Under the pieces are notes generated by a model, which saw only the letters and a list, made by a program, of their open reading frames with translations, did no database searches and was not told the origin of the DNA. Positions 45,855-55,180 of a stretch of DNA of 64,000 nt are shown piece after piece. Source of the stretch: CAIVAT01 sp037133475. Lineage in GTDB: Bacteria > Bacteroidota > Bacteroidia > Bacteroidales > FEN-979. The translations under genes and the position numbers were made by a program. Where the stretch lies: positions 1-64,000 of the forward strand of contig JBAXOB010000011.1 of NCBI GenBank assembly GCA_037133475.1. Reading direction: 5' to 3'. Every line of letters starts with the position of its first letter. Within the stretch, counting starts at the first letter, position 1.

Positions 45855-46562
45855 ATGCAGCTGTTTTATATCTCCGGCATTGCCGGCAACACATGTGCGC
45901 TTGGCGAAGAGGAGTCGTGGCATTGCGTCAGGGTGCTTCGCCTGCAGGAGGGCGCTGCTGTGCATATGACCGATGGCCTGGGCAATTTTTACGAAGGCCG
46001 GATGGCAAAGGTTCATCATAAGGGCTGCCTGGTGGAGATACTGAAGACAACCCGCCTGGAGCAGCGGGCCGGGCACCGCCTTCATGTCGCCATGGCCCCG
46101 ACCAAGAACATCGAACGGTTTGAATGGTTTCTTGAAAAAGCAACCGAGATCGGCATCGACGAGATAACCCCGCTCATCTGCGACCATTCCGAACGCAAAA
46201 TCGTGAAGCCGGAGCGTCTTGAAAAGGTGCTGGTTGCCGCCATGAAGCAATCGCTGAAATCATGGCTTCCAAGGTTAAATGAACCTGTAAGTTACCGTGA
46301 TTTCATAGCAAGGGATTTCACCGGGCAAAAGCTGATCGCCTGGTGTGAAACCGGCCTGGAATCTGAACTGCATGAACTTTACAGGAAGGGCTCCGCTGTA
46401 CTGGTCCTGGTCGGTCCCGAAGGGGATTTTTCCAAAGCCGAGGTCGACCTGTCCATCGGCGCCGGATATATCCCTGTAAGCCTGGGTGAAAGCCGGCTCA
46501 GAACCGAAACGGCCGGCCTCGTGGCCTGTAATACGATAGCGCTGATGAACAGGATCAGGTAA
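45855..46562 (+). CDS. rsmE: 16S rRNA (uracil-1498-N3)-methyltransferase
   Basis: RsmE methylates U1498 of 16S rRNA using S-adenosylmethionine and belongs to the SPOUT superfamily. The 235 residues show an N-terminal PUA-like barrel (HCVRVLRLQEGAAVHMTDGLGNFYEG), KNIERFEWFLEKATEIGIDEITPL, and the knotted C-terminal SAM site LVGPEGDFSKAEV and SLGESRLRTETAG. It is complete and typical in length. Its neighbour downstream is a DUF4159 gene, 67 bp away. Confidence 0.95.
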   Translation: MQLFYISGIAGNTCALGEEESWHCVRVLRLQEGAAVHMTDGLGNFYEGRMAKVHHKGCLVEILKTTRLEQRAGHRLHVAMAPTKNIERFEWFLEKATEIGIDEITPLICDHSERKIVKPERLEKVLVAAMKQSLKSWLPRLNEPVSYRDFIARDFTGQKLIAWCETGLESELHELYRKGSAVLVLVGPEGDFSKAEVDLSIGAGYIPVSLGESRLRTETAGLVACNTIALMNRIR

Positions 46563-46629
46563 CCACGAAACCACGAGTAGATAAAGATTTATCAAATTGG
46601 TCAGTTAAATCAATCAAGAATATTGACTT

Positions 46630-47304
46630 ATGCTCCGAATAAAGAGGATGTCTTTCCTGGTCTTTACCTGCATGACAATTATGCTGGTCACCACTTCGTT
46701 TACGCCGCCGTCGTTCCAGATCGGGCTCCTGAAATATTCGGGTGGCGGCGACTGGTATGCCAATCCCACCTCCCTGCCGAACCTGGCGAAATTCGCCAAC
46801 CATAATCTTTCCTGCAATATCAGCGAGGATATTGCCACGGTGGATGTTGGCAGCACCGACCTGATGAACTATCCGTTCGTTCACATGACCGGCCACGGGA
46901 ATGTGGTGTTTTCGGAACAGGAGTTGCAGAACCTGAGAAATTACCTGATTGGCGGTGGTTTCCTGCATATTGACGACAATTACGGAATGGATAAGTTTAT
47001 CAGGCCCCAGCTGAAAAGACTCTTCCCGGAACTCGAACTGCTTGAACTACCGTTCGATCACCCAATTTATCACCAGAAATTTCCCTTCCGGACCGGGTTG
47101 CCCAAGATCCACGAACATGACGGCAAGCCACCCCAGGGGTTCGGCCTTATATACGAAGGAAGGCTGGTGGTGTTTTACACCTATGAGTGTGATCTCGGCG
47201 ATGGCTGGGAGGATCCTGCCGTTCACGGCGATTCGGAACCCACACGGCTCAAGGCCCTGCAGATGGGAGCGAACATCCTGCAATATGTTTTTACCGCAAA
47301 ATAA
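46630..47304 (+). CDS. DUF4159 domain protein, exported
   Basis: This 224-residue protein has an N-terminal hydrophobic signal (MSFLVFTCMTIMLVTTSFTPP region), then a DUF4159 domain: GGGDWYANPTSLPNLAKFAN, PFVHMTGHGNVVFSEQELQNLRNYLIGGGFLHIDDNYGMD and GLIYEGRLVVFYTYECDLGDGWEDP. The fold is related to class I glutamine amidotransferase/ThuA-type domains; function is unknown. It is often encoded near other Bacteroidetes housekeeping genes. It converges with typA, with a possible hairpin between them. Confidence 0.85.
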   Translation: MLRIKRMSFLVFTCMTIMLVTTSFTPPSFQIGLLKYSGGGDWYANPTSLPNLAKFANHNLSCNISEDIATVDVGSTDLMNYPFVHMTGHGNVVFSEQELQNLRNYLIGGGFLHIDDNYGMDKFIRPQLKRLFPELELLELPFDHPIYHQKFPFRTGLPKIHEHDGKPPQGFGLIYEGRLVVFYTYECDLGDGWEDPAVHGDSEPTRLKALQMGANILQYVFTAK

Positions 47305-47312
47305 ATATCAAT

Positions 47313-47349
47313 CCCTGTTTCGATTGTCGTAACTGCCGGGAAAACAGGG
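47313..47349. terminator. candidate bidirectional hairpin between convergent genes
   Basis: CCCTGTTT (47313-47320) and AAACAGGG (47342-47349) form an 8-bp perfect stem with a 21-base loop between the convergent DUF4159 and typA genes. No T-run follows on either strand, so termination is only suggested by position. Confidence 0.3.
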
Positions 47350-47357
47350 CAGCTCCT

Positions 47358-49169
47358 TTAGGAACCAACCTGTTTGCTGCTGCGCTTGCGCTCGATCTCA
47401 TCAAGCAGGATCTTGCGAAGGCGGATCGATTTTGGCGTCACCTCCACATATTCATCACCCTTGATATATTCCATCGCCTCCTCGAGGGAGAATTTGGTGG
47501 CAGGATAAATTACCGCCTTGTCGTCGGAGCCCGAAGCACGCACGTTGGAAAGTTTTTTCGTCTTGTTCACGTTGATCACGATATCGTCGCTGCGGGTGCT
47601 TTCGCCGATGACCTGCCCGTTGTAGACATCCTCGAAGGGTTCGATGAAGAACTTGCCGCGGTCCTGAAGCTTATCAATGGCATAGGTGATGGCAAGCCCT
47701 GTATACATCGAGATCAGCGAGCCGTTGTTGCGGCCCTGCATATCGCCTTTCCAGGGCTGGTAGGCTTTGAAACGGTGGGCCATCACGGCCTCCCCTTCGG
47801 TTGCCGTCAGCACCGGGTTGCGCAGCCCGATCAGTCCGCGGGCGGGGATGTCGAACTCGAGGATCACCCGGTCGCGTTTGTGTTCCATGTGCGTCATGTC
47901 GCCCTTGCGGCGGCTTACCAGCTCGATAACCTTGCCGGCAAATGCTTCCGGGACCTGGACTTTCAGCAATTCGACAGGTTCGCATTTCACCCCGTCGATC
48001 TCCTTGGTGAGGATCTGGGGCTGGCCCAGCTGAAATTCGTATCCCTCGCGGCGCATGGTCTCCACCAGGATGGCCAGGTGGAGGATTCCCCTGCCATATA
48101 CCTGGAAACGGTCGGGTGAATCCATCTCCTCGACCTTCAGGGCCAGGTTTTTTTCGGTCTCTTTGAAAAGCCGCTCGCGGATATGGCGGGAGGTCACAAA
48201 GGTTCCCTCCTTGCCTGCAAACGGTGAATTATTGATGGTGAAGAGCATGCTCATGGTTGGTTCATCAACGCTGATGGGAGACATGCCTTCAGGATTTTCA
48301 AAATCGGCAATGGTGTCGCCGATATCGAAATTTTCGGGTCCGAGGATGGCGCAGATCTCACCCGCACTAACCTCAAATTTGACCTTTTCCTTGCTGAGTC
48401 CTTCAAACAGGTAAAGCTCTTTGACCACCGATTTGACAACCGTCCGGTCGTTCTTGACCAGCGAGATGGGCATCCCTGACTTTACGCTTCCGCGGGTGAT
48501 CCTGCCAACGGCGATCCTGCCCACATAAGAGGAGTAATCGAGTGAGCTGATCTGCATCTGCAGCGTACCCGGCAATTGCGGCGGGGCAGGGATATGTTCG
48601 ATGATCTGGTCAAGCAGGTAGCTGACGTCGGTGGTTTCATTTTTCCAGTCATCCGACATCCAGCCATGTTTGGAAGAGCCGTAAACGGTGGGGAAATTCA
48701 ACTGGTCTTCGCTCGCATCGAGGCTGAACATCAGGTCGAACATGGCCTCCTGTACTTCGCCGGGCGAGCAGTTGGGCTTATCAACCTTGTTGATCACCAC
48801 AATGGGTTTCTTGCCTAATTCCAGGGCCTTTTGCAGCACAAACCGGGTCTGGGGCATAGGGCCTTCGAATGCATCCACCAGGATCAGTACGCCATCGGCC
48901 ATGTTCAGAACCCGTTCGACCTCTCCCCCGAAATCGGAGTGACCAGGGGTATCAATGATGTTGATCTTAATTCCCTTGTACCTGACGGAGACGTTTTTCG
49001 AGAGGATGGTAATCCCGCGCTCGCGCTCCAGGTCGTTCGAATCGAGGATCAGCTCCCCAACGTCCTGGTTGTCGCGAAACATATGAACCTGGTGCAATAT
49101 CCGGTCAACCAGGGTTGTTTTACCGTGGTCAACATGGGCAATAATAGCGATATTTCTGATATCCTGCAT
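47358..49169 (-). CDS. typA: ribosome-associated GTPase TypA/BipA
   Basis: This 603-residue translational GTPase has G1 AHVDHGKTT (residues ~11-19), ERERGITI, DTPGHSDFGGEVERVL and NKVDKPNC, then domains II, III and V and the TypA-specific C-terminal domain (GRNNGSLISMYTGLAITYAI... RKILLDEIERKRSSKQ). BipA binds the 70S ribosome and aids 50S assembly and stress adaptation. Length and motifs are standard. A good Bacteroidetes promoter lies upstream. Confidence 0.97.
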   Translation of the reverse strand: MQDIRNIAIIAHVDHGKTTLVDRILHQVHMFRDNQDVGELILDSNDLERERGITILSKNVSVRYKGIKINIIDTPGHSDFGGEVERVLNMADGVLILVDAFEGPMPQTRFVLQKALELGKKPIVVINKVDKPNCSPGEVQEAMFDLMFSLDASEDQLNFPTVYGSSKHGWMSDDWKNETTDVSYLLDQIIEHIPAPPQLPGTLQMQISSLDYSSYVGRIAVGRITRGSVKSGMPISLVKNDRTVVKSVVKELYLFEGLSKEKVKFEVSAGEICAILGPENFDIGDTIADFENPEGMSPISVDEPTMSMLFTINNSPFAGKEGTFVTSRHIRERLFKETEKNLALKVEEMDSPDRFQVYGRGILHLAILVETMRREGYEFQLGQPQILTKEIDGVKCEPVELLKVQVPEAFAGKVIELVSRRKGDMTHMEHKRDRVILEFDIPARGLIGLRNPVLTATEGEAVMAHRFKAYQPWKGDMQGRNNGSLISMYTGLAITYAIDKLQDRGKFFIEPFEDVYNGQVIGESTRSDDIVINVNKTKKLSNVRASGSDDKAVIYPATKFSLEEAMEYIKGDEYVEVTPKSIRLRKILLDEIERKRSSKQVGS

Positions 49170-49204
49170 GTTAAATTAATAAGGTGGCTGTTTGAAATGG
49201 TTTG

Positions 49205-49234
49205 CAAAGGTACGCTAAATATCAACGCACCAAA
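49205..49234 (-). promoter_or_regulatory. typA promoter: TTTG-N18-TACCTTTG
   Basis: On the minus strand TTTG (49234-49231) is followed after 18 bp by TACCTTTG (49212-49205), close to the Bacteroidetes -33/-7 consensus. The box ends 35 bp before the typA ATG. This is the best-formed promoter I see in the window. Confidence 0.55.
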
Positions 49235-49410
49235 CATTTGAATAAAAGCAGATTTTATGGGACGGTGGATCAGAAATTCACACGCCGCATTTTTTCCCGC
49301 GATTCATATCAGGCGGTAACAGGCTGGCTGCCGCCACCAAAAGACGACGCGCATTCAAATTCCGAAGATAATCGTGAAATATTTTAATGTCATTTTTTCA
49401 TTACTTATAC

Positions 49411-49440
49411 TTGACTTTTATTATTTATATTGTATCTTTA
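49411..49440 (+). promoter_or_regulatory. candidate promoter TTG-N19-TATCTTTA
   Basis: TTG (49411-49413), a 19-bp spacer and TATCTTTA (49433-49440) resemble the Bacteroidetes promoter, with A for the last G of the -7 box. It implies a leader of about 140 nt for the secreted-protein gene at 49588. That leader can form two small hairpins, 49531-49550 (TTATAG/CTATAA) and 49553-49567 (GGGTG-CGAA-CACCT with one wobble pair), just before the start codon. Confidence 0.4.
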
Positions 49441-49587
49441 TCCTGTGGCTGGCTGAACCTGCATGGTAACTGCAGACTCACCCGTTTTAACGTGCATTTC
49501 CGGCAGGCTGCATCAGCATTGATGATCCTTTTATAGCGAAGTACCTATAAGCGGGGTGCGAACACCTATCCCCTGAATCCGGACGTT

Positions 49588-51003
49588 ATGAAAAGAATAA
49601 TTCTGATTCCCCTTTGTATTTTCCTCCTTCAGATGGCCTTTGGCCAGCATAATTTCGGAAAGGTTTTCCTGGAATTTTCCCCATCCGGGGATGCCGCAGC
49701 CAATTCGGTAGGCCAAAATTATGAAGGCGGCTATGTCATGGCAGGATATTCGGGCACCTATCCCGACACCGTTAAGGCCCTTTTTTTCAGAACCGACCAG
49801 GTTGGCGACACGCTTTGGTCGGTCAGGGCAGGCTTTGGATTGAACACCTATGGCGCGGAGATCATCCCCACGCCCGACAGTTGTTTCATGGCGGCTGGTT
49901 CTGTCGAGGGAGCCGGGATTTTTATGATGAAACTAAGCCAGGCAGGCCAGAAGATCTGGGTGAAACGTTACCAGGACAGGGCTTACCAGGGAGTGGGAGG
50001 ACTTATCCGCACCAGCGACAGCGGCTACCTGGTTTGCGGCAGGGTGGACCAATCCACCTCCGTGCTCTCCTGGACTGCTTACCTGTTAAATACCAACAGC
50101 CAGGGAGACACACTCTGGACAAGGCTCATTGATGACGGCGACCCGCTTACTTTTGAATCAGCAACCTCCGTTACCGAAACTCCCGGCGGGCATTATGCCC
50201 TATGCGGCTACCAGGACAACCTGGTCCTTCAACCACCCACCACCATTTTGCTGGCGGAGACCCAGCGTAACGGGAACCTCCTGTTTTTTAAAACATACCC
50301 GAACGTGGTCCATGGGCAATTCTGTAATGCCAGTGATCTTTGCTGTTCGGATAACGGGGGGATGATGGTAGTTGCTAGTGCCAGCGACGACCCTTGGGGA
50401 ACCGACTGGAAATTCCAGCTTCTGAAAACAGATCAGAATGGCGACACTTTGTGGACAAGGGTGATTAACAGCGCTACCATATATTCCATCCAAAAGGCCA
50501 ACAGCAATACCTATGTTGTCTGCGGCACCAATCACGACCCTGATTCAACCGCTTACCGGGGATACCTGGCAACGCTCGATGCGGCCGGGAACCTGACCAT
50601 GGAAGGGTTCTATGGCAGTGAAAACTGCTGTTTTTATGAAGTCCGGGTCACCGGCGACAATGGCTATGTGGCGGCAGGCAGGAGTCTTTCAGCCGACCAG
50701 AAGGAGTACCCGTGCATGGTGAAAACCGACGCTGAGGGTCTCTTCACAGGTGTTTCAAAAGCAGGCAAGGATCAGCCGGGTCTCATCTTCCCCAATCCCA
50801 CAGATGGAATGACCCGGGTGACATTCCCATCAGGCACCATTTGGTTTGGTATTTATAACCAGGTTGGAAAGCTGATCATATCGGGCGACGACCCGGATTC
50901 ACTTCCCAGTTTGATAGATCTTGACCATCAACCGGGTGGATGTTATTTACTGAAATCCGTCACCGTGGATGGTACGGTGATTCAAAAGATCATAAAGCGT
51001 TGA
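49588..51003 (+). CDS. secreted repeat protein with T9SS sorting domain
   Basis: This 471-residue protein has a signal peptide (MKRIILIPLCIFLLQMAFGQ) and a beta-rich body with recurring GDTLW units (GDTLWSVRAG, GDTLWTRLID, GDTLWTRVIN), alternating with GY(V/L)xxG strands such as GYVMAGYSG, GYLVCGRV and GYVAAGRS. This pattern suggests a beta-propeller. The C-terminus is a T9SS type A sorting domain (GLIFPNPTDGMTRVTF...GGCYLLKSV). It should be exported through the type IX system; no enzymatic residues are visible. Confidence 0.82.
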   Translation: MKRIILIPLCIFLLQMAFGQHNFGKVFLEFSPSGDAAANSVGQNYEGGYVMAGYSGTYPDTVKALFFRTDQVGDTLWSVRAGFGLNTYGAEIIPTPDSCFMAAGSVEGAGIFMMKLSQAGQKIWVKRYQDRAYQGVGGLIRTSDSGYLVCGRVDQSTSVLSWTAYLLNTNSQGDTLWTRLIDDGDPLTFESATSVTETPGGHYALCGYQDNLVLQPPTTILLAETQRNGNLLFFKTYPNVVHGQFCNASDLCCSDNGGMMVVASASDDPWGTDWKFQLLKTDQNGDTLWTRVINSATIYSIQKANSNTYVVCGTNHDPDSTAYRGYLATLDAAGNLTMEGFYGSENCCFYEVRVTGDNGYVAAGRSLSADQKEYPCMVKTDAEGLFTGVSKAGKDQPGLIFPNPTDGMTRVTFPSGTIWFGIYNQVGKLIISGDDPDSLPSLIDLDHQPGGCYLLKSVTVDGTVIQKIIKR

Positions 51004-51108
51004 CCGCTGACAATGCGTATGAGGGATAACAACCCATTGTAAAATAAAAATCAAGAGGAGTATGCCGAAAATCCTGAACAGAGTAGGCAACACACAAAAT
51101 CATTTTAT

Positions 51109-51876
51109 ATGGCGCGAAATATAACATGGTATGGTTGGCGACCTGATTTGCCCGACCAGCGAGATTTAATGTATTCAGCACCCCGTGCTGTCATGGCTAA
51201 ACTGCCGGTTAAAGTTGATCTGCGACACCTTTGTCCGCCTGTATACGACCAGGGTGAACTGGGCAGCTGCACGGCCAATGCAATTGGGGCCGCCTTTGAG
51301 TTTGGCCTGATGAAGCAGAACATAACAGCGGATTTTACGCCTGCCCGTCTCTTCATCTATTATAATGAAAGGGTCATGGAACACACTGTGACTGTTGACA
51401 ATGGCGCTGAAATCAGGGATGGAATGAAGAGTCTCAACACCAAGGGGGTGTGTCCTGAGAAAATGCTGCCGTACGATATCACGAAATTCGCCGTCAAGCC
51501 GGCTGCTGCCTGCTATAAGGAGGCGCTGAAACACCAGGCCCTCTCCTATCACCGTGTAACCCGCACCACCGACCAGATGAAGGGTTGCCTGGCTGAAGGT
51601 TACCCCTTTGTATTCGGTTTCACGGTCTACGAATCCTTTGAAAGCGATGCAGTTGCCAAATCCGGAACATTGAACCTCCCGAAGAAAAACGAAAAATGTG
51701 TGGGCGGCCATGCAGTCCTTGCCGTCGGGTACGATGATACCGCCAAACGGTTTATTGTCCGCAACAGCTGGGGCTCCGACTGGGGAATGGCAGGCTATTT
51801 CACGATGCCCTATGGTTACCTGACCGACGGGAATCTCTCCGACGACTTCTGGACAATCCGCATTGTTGAAGTATAA
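51109..51876 (+). CDS. papain-like C1 family cysteine peptidase without signal peptide
   Basis: This 255-residue protein keeps the papain catalytic set: the oxyanion Gln and Cys in YDQGELGSCTANA, His in CVGGHAVLAVGYDD, and Asn in IVRNSWGSDWG. The N-terminal part (WYGWRPDLPDQRDLMY) is a short pro-region-like lead seen in compact bacterial and viral C1 peptidases. There is no signal peptide, T9SS domain or membrane helix, so a cytosolic location or non-classical export must be assumed. It lies 105 bp after the T9SS cargo gene and 77 bp before an oxidoreductase. Confidence 0.88.
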   Translation: MARNITWYGWRPDLPDQRDLMYSAPRAVMAKLPVKVDLRHLCPPVYDQGELGSCTANAIGAAFEFGLMKQNITADFTPARLFIYYNERVMEHTVTVDNGAEIRDGMKSLNTKGVCPEKMLPYDITKFAVKPAAACYKEALKHQALSYHRVTRTTDQMKGCLAEGYPFVFGFTVYESFESDAVAKSGTLNLPKKNEKCVGGHAVLAVGYDDTAKRFIVRNSWGSDWGMAGYFTMPYGYLTDGNLSDDFWTIRIVEV

Positions 51877-51953
51877 AAGCCGATCCTTCCTCTTCATCCC
51901 GTTCGATTTTTTCCCTGTTTTTCTTTTTCCCGGGAGAAGCGTATCTTTACGCG

Positions 51954-53504
51954 ATGAAGATCAACATTATCGGGTCAGGGGTAGCAGGATTATCCATAGG
52001 ATGTTACCTGCAGATGAACGGGTTTGAAACTGAAATTTTCGAGCGTCATTCCACATTCGGGGGTTTGTGCACCAACTGGAGCCGCAAGGGATATACCTTT
52101 GAAAGCGGGTTCCAGTGGCTGTTGGGATCCAACAGGCATAACCCGTTCTACCTTTTATGGTCGGAACTGATCGACATGGAATCGATCCGTTTTGTTCATC
52201 ACAAAACGAGGATGGATATTGAGGTCAGTGATTCGGCCGACCGTTTTGGAAGCAAGGTGTTTCACTTGTACACCAACCTTGACAGGCTGGAGGAATACCT
52301 GCTCTCCATTGCCCCCGAAGATAAAAAGCCTGTAACGCAGTTTATCCGGTCGATCAGGAAGATGCAAAACTTTGAGATCCCTCCCATGGTCAGGGAGGTG
52401 CCGGATATTTTGCCCTTGCGCCGCAAGATCCGTTTCATCAGGTATTTGCCATTACTTTTTTTCCTGAACAGGGTCAGGAAGGAAACCAATGTCACCTTTG
52501 CTGCAAAACTCAGGAATCCTTTCCTGAAAGAGGCATTCCAGCTGATTTTCGACGGCGATGAACTGCCGCTGCTCATCCATACCTTGCCGCTGGCCTTTAA
52601 TGACCGTAACGCAACAGGCTATCCTGCAGGCGGCTCGGTCGGTTTCGTCGGGAAAATTGAAAAAAGATACCTAGAACTCGGGGGAAAAATCAGGTACCAG
52701 GCGGAGGTGGAAAAGATCGTGACGGAACAAAACAAGGCTGTTGGATTGCTGCTGAAAAACGGCGGGTTCATTGCTTCGGACATCACCGTTTCGGCTGCCG
52801 ACTGGCATTTTACGATCTTTGAAGCCCTGGAGGGAAAGTTTGTCAACGATACCATTTTAAAGCTCTCCCGGCAGGAGAGGCTGAAGGTTTACTATTCGGT
52901 GTTCGTGGTCTCGCTCGGGGTTGCAGCAAACTACAACCAGCATCCGCCCTTCATGCGGTTTCCCCTCGACCGGAAACTGGTCTCTCCCGACGGAACTGAA
53001 CATAACCGGATGGAGATCCATCTCAACAATTACGATCCATCGGCTGCCCCAGCGGGGAAAACGGTGGTATATCTCAGTTTCTACACCCGGCAGGCTGATT
53101 TCTGGATCGACCTCCGGGAAAAAGATTATCCGGGCTACCTGGAACAAAAGCAGGATTTTGCAGAGCAGATCATCGGGGCGGCGGATGAAAGGCTGCCCGG
53201 GTTGCGCAGCAATACCGAAGTTATTGACATTGCCACTCCTGCCACCTTCCGGCGTTATACCCGTAACTGGAAAGGCAGTGTACAGGGATGGCTGCCGGGA
53301 GAAAATATCATTTCGCAATCACCGGTTAAAACCGTGCTCCCTGGGCTTAAGAACTTCTTCTTTACGGGTCACTGGACCATTCCCGGCGGGGGGTTGCCGG
53401 TTGCCATCAAGTCGGCCCGGGACGTTGCCAAAATCATCTGTCACCAGGAAAAGGTGCCTTTCAACGTATTGCCGGTTGCCACCGCTCACGCCAGGCCTGA
53501 GTGA
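51954..53504 (+). CDS. FAD-dependent oxidoreductase of the phytoene desaturase/carotenoid isomerase type
   Basis: This 516-residue flavoprotein has an N-terminal Rossmann dinucleotide motif (INIIGSGVAGLSIGCYLQMNGFETEIFERH, GxGxxG then an acidic residue) followed by GGLCTNW. Its C-terminus NFFFTGHWTIPGGGLPVAIKSARDVAK is the conserved FAD-binding end of the CrtI/CrtISO/retinol-saturase group. Substrate is unknown, and no carotenoid genes are nearby, so an acyl-lipid or unrelated polyene substrate is equally possible. TATCTTTA at 51939-51946 is a possible -7 box just before the ATG. Confidence 0.82.
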   Translation: MKINIIGSGVAGLSIGCYLQMNGFETEIFERHSTFGGLCTNWSRKGYTFESGFQWLLGSNRHNPFYLLWSELIDMESIRFVHHKTRMDIEVSDSADRFGSKVFHLYTNLDRLEEYLLSIAPEDKKPVTQFIRSIRKMQNFEIPPMVREVPDILPLRRKIRFIRYLPLLFFLNRVRKETNVTFAAKLRNPFLKEAFQLIFDGDELPLLIHTLPLAFNDRNATGYPAGGSVGFVGKIEKRYLELGGKIRYQAEVEKIVTEQNKAVGLLLKNGGFIASDITVSAADWHFTIFEALEGKFVNDTILKLSRQERLKVYYSVFVVSLGVAANYNQHPPFMRFPLDRKLVSPDGTEHNRMEIHLNNYDPSAAPAGKTVVYLSFYTRQADFWIDLREKDYPGYLEQKQDFAEQIIGAADERLPGLRSNTEVIDIATPATFRRYTRNWKGSVQGWLPGENIISQSPVKTVLPGLKNFFFTGHWTIPGGGLPVAIKSARDVAKIICHQEKVPFNVLPVATAHARPE

Positions 53505-53769
53505 ACATCGAATCAAATTAAAGCAAGCCCGCATTTTTGAGGATCTCATCCTGCCCTGGCTGTTTTTCGGCAAAATCGCAGAGCATTGAGGGCTTTCTGA
53601 CCGACCTGTCATGGTCGTCAATCGTGCATGACAAGCCCTTAAAACCTTCCAATGACAATAACGGAGCACAATGGAATGTAATGCAAAATCGGGATGATCG
53701 CTATTGTCCCAACAGGTTTATTATACCTGTCCCGTGCACTCCTTGCCTGCGGGCAGGGACCTATCTCCC

Positions 53770-55134
53770 CTACTTTTTATTACAGTTACCCGACTTCAGG
53801 ATGATGGTCAGCGAGTTGTCGGCAGGTTCCAGGTCGTTCCACAAATGGTACCAATCGGCGCGGACAGGGAAAAAACTTGCTCCTAACGAGTTAATGGTTG
53901 CCTGGATCGAGTCATACTCGGAGTTTGATGAGATCTGCTCATCACCGGCCATTTGCGCCATCAACGCTGGTGTCATCCTCCGGGAAAGTCGCCTTGCGGT
54001 ATCTGGTTTATAGTTATAAGGCGGTTGGGTATAAAAGTAGGCGTTATCTATTTCCACGGCACTCCGGATCCTTTGCTTTGCATAGGCCTGCAATGACATG
54101 CCGGAAGGCATCGGATAGTTGTTATAGGTGATGGGAATGGTTGAAATGATCAGTGCAGAATCCTGAATATAGGTGATCATCCGGTATGTGCATGGATAAG
54201 CGATGGTAGAGCTGGTTTCGATGTCGTACAAAAATTTGTCTCCTGCCGTCTTTTTCACGATGTCGGTTGAATGACCATGGCCGGTGAACATCAGCTTTAA
54301 TCCTCCGTTCATGAGCGAATCCGATACCGTTGTTGAGCGTTGAACGACATTATCAGGGTATAACAAATCCTGGTCAGGATAATGATTGATCAGCGCGTGA
54401 TGCATCATGCCGAAAACTGTTTTCCCTTTGGCCCGCGCTTCAGCAAGGCGTGCCAGGGCCCATGTCATCGTTGCCTGCCGCATGGATCCACCCGAACATG
54501 CCGAATCCTTATTGTTTTTGCGGTAAATACAGGCGTCGATCGAAAGCAGCCAGAGACCCGGCAGCGGTTCCGAAAGATAACTTAGCGAAGCGGGATCGGT
54601 GGAGAGCGCATCGCTGTAACCGAAGTTTGCATAAATTGATTTAAAGTTGTCAGGATTTATATGTGGCACATGAACGGTGTCATAACCCCGGAAGCTGCTT
54701 GCCATCGTGAAGTTTATATCGTGGTTGCCATTGATCACCCTGACCTTGATGCCTGCACCCGTCAATTCTGTAAAAAACCCTTTAACCGATTCGTGGCTGA
54801 CCGCTTCACCGTCGAACGACAGATCGCCGGGTACCAGGACAAGGTCGGGCTTTGGTTTTGCATTGATCAATTCCTGTACGACCTCTCTCATGATCCCATC
54901 GCTTTCGCCGGGCATCCGCTGGTCGAACATGCTGAAAAATTTACCCGAGTGACTTGTGTCGCTCCACAATGACGGATCCAGGTAGTGTAGGTCGGAAATT
55001 ACCGCGATTGTGTAAACAGCTTTACCCGTGGCGGTATAGTTGCTGTGCTCCTTTTTCTTACAGCTGGTGTTTAACAGCAATAATAAACTCATGATGACCA
55101 ATGAGGTGATGAAGGTTCTGGTTCTTGTTTTCAT
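53770..55134 (-). CDS. lipoprotein metallophosphoesterase
   Basis: This 454-residue protein has a signal ending in the lipobox NTSC (Cys25) and KKKE, then a calcineurin-like phosphoesterase domain: VISDLHYLDPS, VLVPGDLSFDGE, VINGNHDIN and GHGHSTDI supply the metal-binding Asp/His/Asn ligands. It probably sits in the outer leaflet or the periplasm and cleaves phosphomono- or diesters; substrate is unknown. A trinucleotide repeat (GTA)10 lies 16 bp before the ATG, inside its likely leader. It converges with the flavoprotein gene. Confidence 0.87.
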   Translation of the reverse strand: MKTRTRTFITSLVIMSLLLLLNTSCKKKEHSNYTATGKAVYTIAVISDLHYLDPSLWSDTSHSGKFFSMFDQRMPGESDGIMREVVQELINAKPKPDLVLVPGDLSFDGEAVSHESVKGFFTELTGAGIKVRVINGNHDINFTMASSFRGYDTVHVPHINPDNFKSIYANFGYSDALSTDPASLSYLSEPLPGLWLLSIDACIYRKNNKDSACSGGSMRQATMTWALARLAEARAKGKTVFGMMHHALINHYPDQDLLYPDNVVQRSTTVSDSLMNGGLKLMFTGHGHSTDIVKKTAGDKFLYDIETSSTIAYPCTYRMITYIQDSALIISTIPITYNNYPMPSGMSLQAYAKQRIRSAVEIDNAYFYTQPPYNYKPDTARRLSRRMTPALMAQMAGDEQISSNSEYDSIQATINSLGASFFPVRADWYHLWNDLEPADNSLTIILKSGNCNKK

Positions 55135-55149
55135 GTCGGGGAATTTAGT

Positions 55150-55180
<31 letters not shown>

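Noticed and set aside
53712..53730. ACAGGT-N7-ACCTGT hairpin between convergent genes
   Set aside because: A 6-bp stem without a following T-run on either strand is too weak to call a terminator.
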